Assembly: GCF_029872155.1 (NCBI RefSeq)
Contig: NZ_JARXLA010000004.1
Location: forward strand, 62,001-126,000
Direction: 5' to 3'
Origin: Hyphomicrobium sp. D-2
Lineage (GTDB): Bacteria > Pseudomonadota > Alphaproteobacteria > Rhizobiales > Hyphomicrobiaceae
Length of the DNA stretch: 64,000 bases
Below are positions 52,201 through 60,472 of the stretch, one piece after another. The first letter of the stretch is position 1. Each line of letters starts with the position of its first letter. The notes below the pieces were generated by a model, which was given only the letters and a program-made list of their open reading frames with translations, was not told where the DNA came from and did no database searches. The position numbers and the translations under genes are program-made.

Positions 52201-54614
52201 ACGATGCGACTGGATGGATTGAAGCATACGGCGCGATCAACGCTGCGGATGAAGGCTTTGTTGCGCTCATCGGCAATGGCGTTGCAACCAATGGTTCGAT
52301 TAAGGCCGCAGGTGGCCGCGTTGTGCTGGTCGGTGGATCGGGCGTCACGTTCACGCTCGACGGCATCATCGAGACAGCCGGTTTCCTCAACATTGACGGT
52401 GCTCTCAACGCATCGGCTGCCGGTGCCCCAGGTTTTGCCAATGGCCACTGGCTGATGCGCGCACCGGACGACTTCAACGTCGCGGCTGACGGCAATGTCA
52501 GCGGTGCGGGGCTGATGACCGTGCTTCGTCAGATGGACACCAAGGTGGCGTCCGACGCTGGCGATGTGAACATCAAGGATGCGGTTTCCTGGTCGTCGAA
52601 TACGCTCAGCCTGATTTCCGGCAAGAGCATCAATGTTGCCAACGTGATGAACGTAGCGGGTGCAGGCAACCTGTTCGTCTCCTACGGTCTGACCTCGTTC
52701 GAAGGTCCGATGTACAGCAACCTGCTTGGCGTCACAGAATTGCATCGGGATTTTACCTTCCATGGCATCAACATGGCCTACGCCGTGGACGCCGATGGCA
52801 ATCCAACCGGGAAATTCGCCGGCAAGATCAACTTTGGCAGCTCTGGCAGCCTGACCATGGGCAGCACCGGCAACGAGGTCGCGTACACTATCATCAATAC
52901 GGTTGCCGACCTCGTGGCGCTGAACAACAGCACGGCGAACCTTGATGGCGGCACGCGCTATGCGCTGGGCAGCGACATCGACCTGAGCGGCATTGCCGAC
53001 TGGACGCCGATCGGAATGATCGGTGGCAGCACGCACGTCTTCAATGGCGTGTTCAACGGTCTCGGCCACGTGGTCGCCAATCTGACATCCTCGCGCAACG
53101 GACTGTTCGCTTCGGTCGGCGAAGCACGTCGCGATCAACAGAATACCGCCAGCCAGAGGCTTGGCACCGTCGCTGAGTATGCGGGGCTGAGCAATCTTGG
53201 CGTGACCAACGTCGACATCAACTGCACCGCTGCCTGCAACGATAACTCTGCGACCTACAGCATCGGTGCTCTCGCCGGGATGACGCAGGGGCAGATGACG
53301 AACGTGTTCGCGACGGGAAGCATCTTCGCGCAGTCAAGCCTGTCGAATACAAACAAGAGCAGTGTCGGTGGCCTATGCGGGGAATACGGCGGCATCGCGA
53401 ACAACAACTATGCGGCCGTAAACGTCACGACCAACGGCATCAGCTTCGCGGGCGGGTTTGCGGGCACAGCGCGGGCGTTCTTTGTCCTGGACAGCCATGC
53501 ATCGGGCGACATCACCTATGACAGCTACGGGCGTGGGGAAGCCTCGGCCGGCGGATTCGTCGGTTTGCTGATAGGCGCTCATATCGTCTCGTCGTCTGCG
53601 AGCGGCAACGTGATTGCCAAGGGCGGGGAGATCGGCGGTTTCGCCGGGGATGTCCAACAGAGCAGCTTGGTTTTGCAGTCAACGGCATCGGGCGACGTGT
53701 ATCTCAATGATACCGCCTACAATCGCAATGAAAAGGACTATGCCGGCGGCTTTGTCGGCTCGATCACCGAAGGCAGCGTTGCGTTCTCATATTCGTCGGG
53801 CAGGGTTCAATCGGCTCTGGGCGACCTGACAACAATCGGCGGTTTCTCCGGCAATGTCGTCAGTGGCCTGCACGCCATGTCGGTCGGCAACTCGTGGAAC
53901 GTTGAGACGAGCGGCCTCTCGACCAACGGCAGAGGCAACTATGAGCCCGACCACGAAGACGGCAGCACGCCTGTCGTCGATGCCTACAACGCAAAGTTCG
54001 GCACCAACCTGACCGCGGATCAGTTCCACGGTGGTGCGGTTGGCGTTGACAATGCCGGTGCCCAGACCATGCAGGAGCAGGCGGGCGACACGGCAGCGTT
54101 GGCCAAGAGCGCCGAGAGCGTGATGAACGGTGGCTCGCCGATTGCTACCGGTCCAGGCAATGGTGGCGGCACCGGGAATGGCGGTGGTGGCGCAGGCCAG
54201 CCAGGTACACCGCCGACGCGTCCAGCGCGGACACCTTCGGGCGCAACGCCGCAACAGTTCCTCGCCACGATGTCAGCTGCTGCGGTTGCTGCGACGGGCG
54301 CAGTCGAGGAAACATTCGAAAAGGCGGCTACACCGACAGACGCCAAGGCTGGCACAGCACAGACGCAAGCCAAGTCCGCGCCGAAGCTGGAAGACAACGT
54401 CGATCTTTCTGCTGCGCCAACTACAGTGACGCAGATCTCGGACGATGAGGACGAGCGTCGTCGCCGCCGGGCGCAAACTGCACCGGTTGATGCCGGAGCT
54501 GACTATGGAGCGGCCATCAAGTCGATCGATGTCGATGGCCAGCGCTTCGACCTCGAAAAGCAGGACGGTTCGACCGGTGATGACGCCGGGTCGGCGACGG
54601 CGCCAGCACCATAA
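49224..54614 (+). CDS. TpsA remainder (GLUG, YDG, second TPS domain), no start codon of its own
   Basis: This frame is open from about 49224 to 54614 and encodes about 1,795 residues but has no credible ribosome site or start; the GTG at 49434 is internal to a repeat. It begins KLDASAPDGGDGGFIETSG, a typical continuation of an FHA-type TPS domain. Segments AVSWSANTL and FAGKINFSG occur here, and again as AVSWSSNTL and FAGKINFGS about 3.1 kb further on, showing the internal duplication. Without frame restoration it would be silent. Confidence 0.75.
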   Translation, partial: SGKLDASAPDGGDGGFIETSGDKVSIQNGTVITTKSADGADGLWLIDPDGFTIGSDISGATLTDQLANTSVTIVSTSGSGTDGNIHVNEAVSWSANTLTLDATNNIFVNAAMEATDTASFSALYGSGTNADGTPHGLYTAFGGASGTFAGKINFSGTGTVTLNGEGYTVVNNLTELAAIADDVTGNYVLGSDIVMRDAEPAWAIGIGSQASPFSGSFNGLGHTVQIAAATPRTQTDGLFAATSSTASISNIGVKGIVLAYQYGAKMLGALANVNEGAIVNAFSTATVYGYSAGGLVGSNSGLIANSYQSGNALNSYPNTAATVPTSVGGLVAVNSGTIKNSFVHQSTVGNASANNNSGNAGLHIGGLVGTNTGVIDNSYAAANVVTGNNNEATAGGFVGYNSGTITNAYAGQSGYTLPNDTVVSYGAVTARENDIYVGGFVGDNAGLIESSYGAVKVSVNQQSTAATSFGGFAGHNSGTVASVYYNQDITGLSVDKAGAVGLAGSAATDLANYVGFSSDYWASSVSGNPLLAKMPVYVSVPQTSTLSYGTSGADIIGALTAFGLQWTDTLGVLQYDVSDASMLSSSGYLNAGGHNAGSVINAGAYSNIVGAVAIAPKALTLAANGIIADKVYDGTTGAFVDVTAANNGLVGLVGNESIDVIYSDATFADKNVGNGKIVSLTVTLGAGSNGGDANNYVIAAGATTKAAVTPATLSATYAVGNKVYDGTTAATVSLASISGLFGADIVALDASGQFADANAGTGKSVTITAALQGLDAGNYVLAPPSAGTGDITPRALQLVATQPKGGSPFIDAAMIGVSNLVAGDTVSLSGRALIGGTGVGTYEMSLGTLQTSGNANYTMDGAAGIAVIYQANLPFGGVVAHGNAGISTSGTTMTVAQTTNSAIINWQSFDVGQGYTVAFEQPNASAATLNRVVGNEESVIAGAITAPGHVYIVNSAGVLFTGSSQVNVGALVASTQNIADTDFKAGIYTFGDNDATGWIEAYGAINAADEGFVALIGNGVATNGSIKAAGGRVVLVGGSGVTFTLDGIIETAGFLNIDGALNASAAGAPGFANGHWLMRAPDDFNVAADGNVSGAGLMTVLRQMDTKVASDAGDVNIKDAVSWSSNTLSLISGKSINVANVMNVAGAGNLFVSYGLTSFEGPMYSNLLGVTELHRDFTFHGINMAYAVDADGNPTGKFAGKINFGSSGSLTMGSTGNEVAYTIINTVADLVALNNSTANLDGGTRYALGSDIDLSGIADWTPIGMIGGSTHVFNGVFNGLGHVVANLTSSRNGLFASVGEARRDQQNTASQRLGTVAEYAGLSNLGVTNVDINCTAACNDNSATYSIGALAGMTQGQMTNVFATGSIFAQSSLSNTNKSSVGGLCGEYGGIANNNYAAVNVTTNGISFAGGFAGTARAFFVLDSHASGDITYDSYGRGEASAGGFVGLLIGAHIVSSSASGNVIAKGGEIGGFAGDVQQSSLVLQSTASGDVYLNDTAYNRNEKDYAGGFVGSITEGSVAFSYSSGRVQSALGDLTTIGGFSGNVVSGLHAMSVGNSWNVETSGLSTNGRGNYEPDHEDGSTPVVDAYNAKFGTNLTADQFHGGAVGVDNAGAQTMQEQAGDTAALAKSAESVMNGGSPIATGPGNGGGTGNGGGGAGQPGTPPTRPARTPSGATPQQFLATMSAAAVAATGAVEETFEKAATPTDAKAGTAQTQAKSAPKLEDNVDLSAAPTTVTQISDDEDERRRRRAQTAPVDAGADYGAAIKSIDVDGQRFDLEKQDGSTGDDAGSATAPAP

Positions 54615-54672
54615 TCGAACGGAAATGCGGGTGCGGAAACAGCCACCGCACCTCCCGTACGCCTAGCAAAGG

Positions 54673-55278
54673 ATGCATGAGACAATGAGCTTGGCTCAAA
54701 CAAACAACAAGCAGTGGACCCGGCGGGCGATGCGCGTTGCGGCTGCGGGAACTTGCATCGCGCTCGCACCATTCACTGCACTTGCGCAGACGGCTGCTCC
54801 TGCGGCTCCGGCGAATGCGGCAACAGTCTCAACGCTGCCCGGTGGCGCTCAGGCGATCAACGAGGCGTTTCAGGACTGGACGATGACCTGCGTGCAACCA
54901 GCTGGCGGCAAGCGCTGCGCTATCACGCAACAGCAGGCCGATGCTAAGACGCGCCAGCGGCTGATCGCGGTGGAACTGCAGCCGATTGGCGATAAGGCTG
55001 AAGGTGTGCTTGTGCTCCCGTTTGGGCTGTTGCTCGACAAGGGCGTGACGTTGAAAGCCGGTGCGACGGAGCTGGGCGCGCTGCGTTTCAAGACGTGTCT
55101 GCCACAGGGCTGCGTTGTGCCGCTCACCCTTGATGCCAAGGCGCTCACCACTCTGCGCGGCGCGAAAGATCCGCTGACGGTGACAGCGTTCAACGATGCC
55201 GGCGGTCCGCTTGCGTTTGCAGTTTCCGTGAACGGCTTCGGCCCTGCGCTCAATCGGGCTGCGGCGCTAGGTAAGTAA
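54673..55278 (+). CDS. Invasion-associated locus B (IalB) family exported protein
   Basis: The 197-201-residue product has a signal peptide (hydrophobic stretch ending TALAQ) and one IalB domain. Domain features are FQDWTMTCVQPAGGKRCAITQQQ with the paired cysteines, VLVLPFGLLLDKGVTLKAG, and the second cysteine pair in FKTCLPQGCVVPL. IalB-like proteins are periplasmic or outer-membrane-associated; the Bartonella member aids red-cell invasion. It starts about 60-70 bases after tpsA (ATG at 54673 or 54685) and is followed by tpsB. Its place between the two secretion partners suggests a chaperone or surface-complex role, which is inference. Confidence 0.9.
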   Translation: MHETMSLAQTNNKQWTRRAMRVAAAGTCIALAPFTALAQTAAPAAPANAATVSTLPGGAQAINEAFQDWTMTCVQPAGGKRCAITQQQADAKTRQRLIAVELQPIGDKAEGVLVLPFGLLLDKGVTLKAGATELGALRFKTCLPQGCVVPLTLDAKALTTLRGAKDPLTVTAFNDAGGPLAFAVSVNGFGPALNRAAALGK

Positions 55279-55359
55279 ATTCGCCTCCCACTGGCGCGGG
55301 AGATCAGTCGCCCCGCGCCGAATGGGCGAAGTGTTTTGTATGTGTTGTGTTGGAAATGA

Positions 55360-57120
55360 GTGAGTAGCGTGATGTCGCGTACCCTGATTGGTTGTTTCTT
55401 TCCTCGCTCTTGCCGGGGCGTGAAGTTCGCTACGACAGCACTGTTGGGCATGGCCGTGATCGCACCGATCGCCGACGCACAGACCTATGATGCAGGCACT
55501 GCCGCGCGCGAGGCCGAGCAGGCGGTGGAGCATGCGCCCGAACCGCCGCGCTCCGGACCGATAAATCTGCCGCAGCTCATTGATCCGCCGCTGACGCTGG
55601 AGGATGGAGAAACGCTGCGTGTGCGCCGCTTCGTCGTAAAGGGTGGCGAAGGACTGGTTGATGCAGCAGTTGTTCGTGGGCTGCTTAAGCCATATGAGGG
55701 CCGTAAGCTCACGCTGACGCAAATCTATGAGGCGGCCGACAGAGTAACCGGGCTGTATCGCGAGGCCGGATATCTCGTCGCCAAGGCCTATGTGCCCGAG
55801 CAGGACGCGAGCGGTGGAACGCTGCGTCTCAAGATGGTGCCCGGCGCTTACGGTCAGGTCACAATCGACAATCGGTCGCTCGTGCATAGCTGGTACGTGC
55901 AGGGCATTCTTGAGCGCCATGGTGTCAGGAATGGCGCGCTGGTCCGCAAGGAAGGACTGGAGCGCGCCATGCTTCTGATGTCGGATCTCAACGGCGCGGG
56001 TATGCCCCGGTCTGTGATGGGAGCAGGACGTGCACAGGGATCGTCCGATTTTCTGTTTGAGGTGCCAGAGGAGAAGCGTGTCGACGGGTTTATCCTGGGC
56101 GACAATTTCGGCTCGCCTTACACCGGACGTCACCGCGCCATGGCGGGCGTAAATGTAAATTCGTTGCTCGGGCTAGGCGATCGCCTGTCTGCGTTCGGCA
56201 TGGTGTCGGAGACAACCGACCTCATCAACTGGCGTTTCGCTTATGCGGTGCCGCTTGGTTATGACGGGGTGAAAGCGGAGGCGGCCATCTTCCGCACCAC
56301 ATATGCGCTGGGTGGTACGTTCGCGAACACGCAGTCGACGGGCGTTGCTGAGGGTGCATCGGGCACGCTGTCATATCCGTTGGTGCGTTCGCGCGATGAG
56401 ACGATCATCGTCAGCGCTGGATATACGTATAAGCGGTTGGACGATCAGGTCTTCGATACCTCGATCAACGAACGCAACCTTGGTGCCGGTATCGCCACGA
56501 TCAACCGGCAGCGGGTGGGTGAGCTGTTTGGCTTGCCGTATGTGTCCAGCGCCAATCTCGGTCTCACCATCGGCAACGTCGATTATCCCGACCCACTGCA
56601 GTTGGCCTGGAATCAGGCAGGCGCCGATACCGCTGGCAATTTCCGCAAGCTGGCCGGTGGCGTCACGGTCACAATGGCGTTGAGCGAGAAGCTGTCGTTT
56701 ATCGTCGATGCGCGCGGGCAGAAATCGCTGTCGGGTAATCTCGACTCCAGCGAGCAGCTCGGGCTGACGGGCGTCTATGGCGTGCGTTCCTATAATGAGG
56801 GGCTGTCGGGCGACACCGGCTGGCTGATTACGCCTAAGTTGAAATATGCCCTGCCTGCGATTGGCGACTGGAACCACGCCGTCAGCGCATTCGCGGATGT
56901 TGGCGGCGTTTCGCTGGAGGATGGCAGCTATACGACCACGCAGCCTGACTATGTATCGCTTGCCGATATCGGCCTTGGCTACTACGGCACCTATGAATAC
57001 ATGAGCGGGCGCATGCTGCTGCTCAAAGCCTATCTTGCGCACACGGTTGGCGCCGATGCTGACGCTGCAAGCTATGATCGTGGCACAGTCGGTCTGGTGC
57101 AGGCCGGTATTACCTACTGA
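55360..57120 (+). CDS. TPS outer-membrane transporter TpsB (ShlB/FhaC/HecB family)
   Basis: The 582-586-residue protein has a signal peptide (ending ADAQ), a Pro-rich linker and a first POTRA domain (about 78-155, [14 protein letters not shown]). A second POTRA-like region with [16 protein letters not shown] follows, and then a 16-stranded barrel with the conserved [19 protein letters not shown] (in part) and the terminal aromatic residue TY of outer-membrane barrels. It should export TpsA across the outer membrane. ATGs at 55360 and 55372 are both possible. It is followed after 5 bases by exbB, so the transporter and energy genes are tightly linked. Confidence 0.93.
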   Translation: MSSVMSRTLIGCFFPRSCRGVKFATTALLGMAVIAPIADAQTYDAGTAAREAEQAVEHAPEPPRSGPINLPQLIDPPLTLEDGETLRVRRFVVKGGEGLVDAAVVRGLLKPYEGRKLTLTQIYEAADRVTGLYREAGYLVAKAYVPEQDASGGTLRLKMVPGAYGQVTIDNRSLVHSWYVQGILERHGVRNGALVRKEGLERAMLLMSDLNGAGMPRSVMGAGRAQGSSDFLFEVPEEKRVDGFILGDNFGSPYTGRHRAMAGVNVNSLLGLGDRLSAFGMVSETTDLINWRFAYAVPLGYDGVKAEAAIFRTTYALGGTFANTQSTGVAEGASGTLSYPLVRSRDETIIVSAGYTYKRLDDQVFDTSINERNLGAGIATINRQRVGELFGLPYVSSANLGLTIGNVDYPDPLQLAWNQAGADTAGNFRKLAGGVTVTMALSEKLSFIVDARGQKSLSGNLDSSEQLGLTGVYGVRSYNEGLSGDTGWLITPKLKYALPAIGDWNHAVSAFADVGGVSLEDGSYTTTQPDYVSLADIGLGYYGTYEYMSGRMLLLKAYLAHTVGADADAASYDRGTVGLVQAGITY

Positions 57121-57125
57121 GGAAA

Positions 57126-57641
57126 GTGTTGTTCGTGCAGACGCAGTTGGACATTGAATGGCTGGGCCAAGCGATTGACTACGGTGTCATCGGCCTGCTC
57201 GGAGTTTTGAGCGTTCTGGTCGTTGCCGTTATTCTGGAACGGCTGGTGTTCTACGCGCGCATCAAGCTGCACCGCTACGTCACTGCCGAAGGGCTGGAGC
57301 TGGACCTGACCAAGTATCTGGTGCTGGTTGCATCGGTGGCTTCCAACGCGCCGTACATCGGTTTGCTCGGCACCGTCCTTGGCATCATGCTCACGTTCTA
57401 TTCCATGGACTTTTCTGCGGGCGCTGATCCGGGCAAAATCATGGTTGGCCTTGCGCTGGCGCTGAAGGCAACTGCGATGGGTCTCATCGTCGCCATCGTG
57501 GCGGTGGTTGCGTACAATGGCCTCGTTCGGCGCGCCAAGGTGCTCCAGCTGCGATGGAAGGTACAGCGCGAGGCGCAGATGCAGGCGGCTGTCGACGCGC
57601 TGTCCTCGCGTCAGGGCATCGCCGCCGATGGGGGAAAGTGA
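57126..57641 (+). CDS. exbB: ExbB/TolQ-type proton channel protein
   Basis: A short ExbB of 171 residues with three transmembrane helices (about 15-38, 70-90 and 108-132). The conserved segment [19 protein letters not shown] and the last helix [18 protein letters not shown], with the usual Thr and small residues, are clear. It lacks the long N-terminal region of many ExbB proteins. With ExbD it makes the inner-membrane motor that drives TonB by the proton gradient. It begins 5 bases after tpsB and ends 3 bases before exbD. Confidence 0.92.
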   Translation: MLFVQTQLDIEWLGQAIDYGVIGLLGVLSVLVVAVILERLVFYARIKLHRYVTAEGLELDLTKYLVLVASVASNAPYIGLLGTVLGIMLTFYSMDFSAGADPGKIMVGLALALKATAMGLIVAIVAVVAYNGLVRRAKVLQLRWKVQREAQMQAAVDALSSRQGIAADGGK

Positions 57642-57644
57642 CCG

Positions 57645-58067
57645 ATGGACGAAAAGCCTTTTGAATCGCTTAACGTCATTCCATTTGTCGACATCATGCT
57701 GGTGTTGCTGACGATGGTGCTGACGACGGCGACGTTCGTCGCGGTCGGACGCATTCCGGTCACGCTACCGCAGGCTTCGCCGACAAAAGTTGAGCAGCAG
57801 ACGGAGACCGCGATTGAGATCGCGGCGGGCGGCATAATTCACTTCGACGGAGTTGCTGTCTCGAAGGAACAGCTTGAAGCCAGCCTTAAAGATCTGCCCA
57901 AGGACACCAGCTTCCTCATCCGCGCTGACAGAACTGTGCCGTTCCAGGCATTCATTGACGTCGCTGACGTTTTGAAGCGTCTCGCGTTCACCAAGGTTGG
58001 TGTGCAAACGCAGAGCGGTGGCGGATCGTCGGCTGGCAGCGGAGCGGGCGCAGGTGCAGCGCCGTGA
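57645..58067 (+). CDS. exbD: ExbD/TolR-type motor protein
   Basis: A 140-residue ExbD with a short cytoplasmic start, one helix carrying the proton-carrying Asp (NVIPFVDIMLVLLTMVL) and a periplasmic domain (about 45-125). A Gly/Ser/Ala-rich tail follows. It forms the motor core inside the ExbB pentamer. Its stop codon overlaps the GTG start of tonB, showing strict coupling. The Asp in FVDIML is intact. Confidence 0.92.
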   Translation: MDEKPFESLNVIPFVDIMLVLLTMVLTTATFVAVGRIPVTLPQASPTKVEQQTETAIEIAAGGIIHFDGVAVSKEQLEASLKDLPKDTSFLIRADRTVPFQAFIDVADVLKRLAFTKVGVQTQSGGGSSAGSGAGAGAAP

Positions 58068-58840
58068 GCTTCACGCTATCACACGCGGTCGTCGCATCGC
58101 TCTTCATCCACGGTGCACTTGTGCTTCCGTTTGTGCTGCCGCCCGTAGCAACACCGCCTGAGGATCCACCGATCCTGGTGGTTGAGCTTCAGGGGCTGGA
58201 TGCTCCAATGCAGAGCGAAGAAAGAGTTCAGAAGCAGACGAAGGGCGAGGGCGCGCCACGGGAAGCGCAGGCCGCAGCACCAGAGACTCCGCCACCGCAG
58301 GAAGCCTCACAGCCTGAACAACCGCCGGAAACTGAGGAGCCACCTGAGGAGGTCGTTGAGGACGGTACGCCGCAAAAGGCTGAAGACCCAAGTGCTGAAC
58401 CGCAGCAGAGTGAGCCGGTTCCACAGCAGACGCAACCATCAGAGCCGGTTGCGGCAAGTGCGGGCGCATCGGGTGCAGCGAATGTTGAAGGTGATCTGGC
58501 GCAGCAGAAGGCCCAGACAATTGCGCAGGAACAGCAGGAAGCAGAACGTTTGCGCGCCTACGTGCGTGCGCTGGTAAAGAAGGTGCAAGACAATCTCGTC
58601 TATCCCGATTCAGGTCGCAGGAAGGGGTTGAAGGGCGAGGCTAGCATTGGCGTCAGTCTGCAAGCGGATGGCAGCATAGTGCCGGGATCGCTGCGCGTAG
58701 TGGCAAGTTCCGGTCAGCCGCAGCTCGATGCAAGTGCTCTGAAAACGGTTGAGGGTAGTGCGCCGTTCGCGCCGCCGCCGCGCGCTATCACAATTGCCAT
58801 CGCCGTTGTGTACGGCAAGCTCGCGAAAGACAGGAAATAG
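58064..58840 (+). CDS. tonB: TonB-like energy transducer
   Basis: A 258-residue protein with an N-terminal membrane helix including the conserved His (SHAVVASLFIHGALVLPFVL), then a Pro/Glu/Gln-rich spacer (about 30-165) and a C-terminal TonB domain (about 170-255; VQDNLVYPDSGRRKGLKGEA, LQADGSIVPGSL). It transmits energy to outer-membrane proteins. It is encoded last in the tps operon, followed by a strong terminator. Whether it acts on TpsB, on IalB or on a TonB-dependent receptor elsewhere is not known. Confidence 0.92.
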   Translation: MSFTLSHAVVASLFIHGALVLPFVLPPVATPPEDPPILVVELQGLDAPMQSEERVQKQTKGEGAPREAQAAAPETPPPQEASQPEQPPETEEPPEEVVEDGTPQKAEDPSAEPQQSEPVPQQTQPSEPVAASAGASGAANVEGDLAQQKAQTIAQEQQEAERLRAYVRALVKKVQDNLVYPDSGRRKGLKGEASIGVSLQADGSIVPGSLRVVASSGQPQLDASALKTVEGSAPFAPPPRAITIAIAVVYGKLAKDRK

Positions 58841-58850
58841 CGGCGGGCAT

Positions 58851-58890
58851 GGGCGCCGCTGTGCGTGGATTGCGCGCGGCGCTCGTTTTT
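58851..58890 (+). terminator. Intrinsic terminator of the tps-exbBD-tonB operon
   Basis: GGGCGCCGC (58851-58859) pairs with GCGGCGCTC (58876-58884), nine pairs including one G-U, followed by GTTTTT. It starts 11 bases past the tonB stop. It marks the end of the operon and lies just outside the convergent luciferase-like gene. Confidence 0.8.
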
Positions 58891-58893
58891 GGA

Positions 58894-59871
58894 TCAGGCG
58901 GCGAGAGAAGTCTTGCTTAGCTCGGCGAAGGCGACCAGATCTTCGCATTGCTTGTCGTGTTGCGCGGTGATTGGCTTGACGATCAGGCTATGGGGATTGA
59001 GATCAGCCTGCAGTGCGGAGAGCTTGGCGCGGACGTCCATCTGGGTGCCGATGAGTGAGCCTTCGATGATGGGCTCAAGATCCATCCAGGGTGTCCAGGA
59101 AGGCTGCAAAACTTCCGTCGTCTTGCGCATGCGCTCAACAAATGGCTGCAGCATCATCCGTGCTTCGGCGACGGCCTGCTCCCGTGTGGGTGCGATATGC
59201 AGAAAGCGCGTTAGAACCAGGCGCGGATCTTTGTTTGGCGCGGTCTCGCGATACAGGCGCAGCGTGTTGCGAAGGTGTGCGATTGGAAACGGGGGGCCGG
59301 CCATCAAGCCATATCCGCGCGTTGCGGCCAGCGCGATCATATCGGGCGTGGAGGTGGCCACGAAGATTGGCAACGGTTGTTGCAGAGGCTGTGGTGTGAG
59401 TTCCACGCTATCGGCTTGGTGGAAAGTGCCATCAAAATCGACGCGTTTTTCGGTCAGCAGTTTTTCAACGAGAACGACGGCCTCGCGTGTGCGGGCGGAC
59501 GCCTCGTCTGACGATAGACCGAAGTGCTTTAATTGCATGGGAAAGGGGCCGCCCTTGGCCACGCCCAGATTGAAGCGGCCGCCGGAGAGGATATCGACCG
59601 TCGCGGCGCCCTCAGCAACCATGATGGGATTGTGGAAGGGCAGCAGGATAGCCGCTGAACCGAGGCAGATCCGCGAAGTTCTTGCCGCCAGATATCCAAG
59701 AATGGCGAACGGATTTGAACACGCCGAACGAGGATTGAAATGGTGTTCTGCGATCCATGCCTCGTCGAAACCAAGCCGTTCCGCGAGTTCAATCAGATGC
59801 GTCTGATCGGAATAGGCGCTGCGGTAATCATTCGAGGTGCTCTCGTAAGTGCAGAACAACCCGGTCCGCAT
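58894..59871 (-). CDS. Luciferase-like (LLM-class) flavin-dependent monooxygenase
   Basis: The 325-residue product is an LLM-class flavoprotein with a TIM-barrel fold: start MRTGLFCTYES, AERLGFDEAWIAEHHF, LGSAAILLPFHNPIMVAEGAATVDILSGGRFNLG (in part), and the flavin-phosphate loop. The ATG at 59871 with AAGGA upstream is chosen over the longer frame to 59964. Substrates in this class range from alkanes and aldehydes to sulfonates; no specific one can be named. It is convergent with the tps operon and probably transcribed alone. Confidence 0.9.
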   Translation of the reverse strand: MRTGLFCTYESTSNDYRSAYSDQTHLIELAERLGFDEAWIAEHHFNPRSACSNPFAILGYLAARTSRICLGSAAILLPFHNPIMVAEGAATVDILSGGRFNLGVAKGGPFPMQLKHFGLSSDEASARTREAVVLVEKLLTEKRVDFDGTFHQADSVELTPQPLQQPLPIFVATSTPDMIALAATRGYGLMAGPPFPIAHLRNTLRLYRETAPNKDPRLVLTRFLHIAPTREQAVAEARMMLQPFVERMRKTTEVLQPSWTPWMDLEPIIEGSLIGTQMDVRAKLSALQADLNPHSLIVKPITAQHDKQCEDLVAFAELSKTSLAA

Positions 59872-60256
59872 GTCCCATTCCTTTTGAAGTGCTTGCGACG
59901 GCCGACCGACGTAAAGCGGCCTGCAACTGAAGCTTTGAAGCTCAGCTGGGACCGCAGCCTTCACTTGCTCAATTGGGTGAGCTGCGCAGCAAACGATCTG
60001 CGTTCTATGTATCAGTTTCTCAAGTAATTACGAGTGGCTGGAACATCGCAAGCGGGCAGGAAAAACAATGAAACAGAAATCATCGCCTAAAGGCTGCAAG
60101 GCATGCCCCGTGTCGATGATCGGATCACGTCGGCATTGTCGGCATAAGTTCGACGGAGGAGAATTTGTGTACACCATTTGGTGAGGAGCAAAGTCTTCGG
60201 TGCCGTGACAATAGCCGTCGCAGTTACGGGCACCCATCAAGGGAGGGGGAAGCCCT
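59872..60256. other. Gene-poor region
   Basis: About 385 bases have no supportable reading frame. A run of similar purine-rich blocks (AAGGGAGGGGGAAG and AAGGGACGGGAA near 60240-60275) is visible. No RNA or operator can be assigned. Confidence 0.35.
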
Positions 60257-60472
60257 TCAAGGGACGGGAAACCCGAGGTGGCTGAGAGCCCGCGCTGCGA
60301 GGCGGGCATCATCTCCGCCGCCTGCGACGAGCTTGTCGAGGCTGCGTACAAGCTTGGTTAGCTGGCGTCGTTTCAGCTTCTGATAGAAAACGCGACCGAC
60401 CTGTTCGGGTGCCAAGCTCAATATGTCGGCGGCCAAACGGCAAGTATCTTCCTTCCTATCGGACAAACTCAT
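60257..60472 (-). CDS. Small helical protein of unknown function
   Basis: From the ATG at 60472, preceded by GGAG at 8 bases, a 71-residue, basic, alpha-helical product follows (RLAADILSLAPEQVGRVFYQ, RRQLTKLVRSLDKLVAGG). No membrane helix or cysteine motif is seen except one Cys near the start. The composition looks coding, but I do not recognise a family. It could be a small regulatory or nucleoid-type protein. Confidence 0.5.
   Translation of the reverse strand: MSLSDRKEDTCRLAADILSLAPEQVGRVFYQKLKRRQLTKLVRSLDKLVAGGGDDARLAARALSHLGFPVP

Larger units (their letters stand above)
48344..54614 (+). pseudogene. Two-partner-secretion exoprotein TpsA (FHA-like), frameshifted
   Basis: A giant surface protein of about 2,090 residues, broken by a one-base shift. 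The ATG at 48344 follows GGGAGGCGG and opens an extended signal peptide ending PALAG. A TPS secretion domain (AIINWQGFSI, IVNSNGILF, VGGLVAST) follows, and the frame stops at 49252. The next frame continues the same protein from about 49224: an extra T in the TTT at 49222-49224 explains the shift. Module A continues with six GLUG repeats (about 50095-50700), two YDG/MBG domains (about 51100-51600, each with VYDGTT), and then module B. Module B has a second TPS domain (about 51835-52200) and more GLUG repeats (53360-53860). The Gly/Pro-rich tail contains an acidic-basic DEDERRRRR stretch. Partner transporter TpsB is encoded downstream. Confidence 0.85.

Noticed and set aside
52113-53138. Minus-strand frame of 341 codons inside tpsA
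   Set aside because: Opposite strand of the well-supported repeat protein; no start site or domain.
60028-60351. Minus-strand frame of 107 codons
   Set aside because: Ser/Pro-rich random-looking sequence overlapping a better-supported small gene at 60257-60472.
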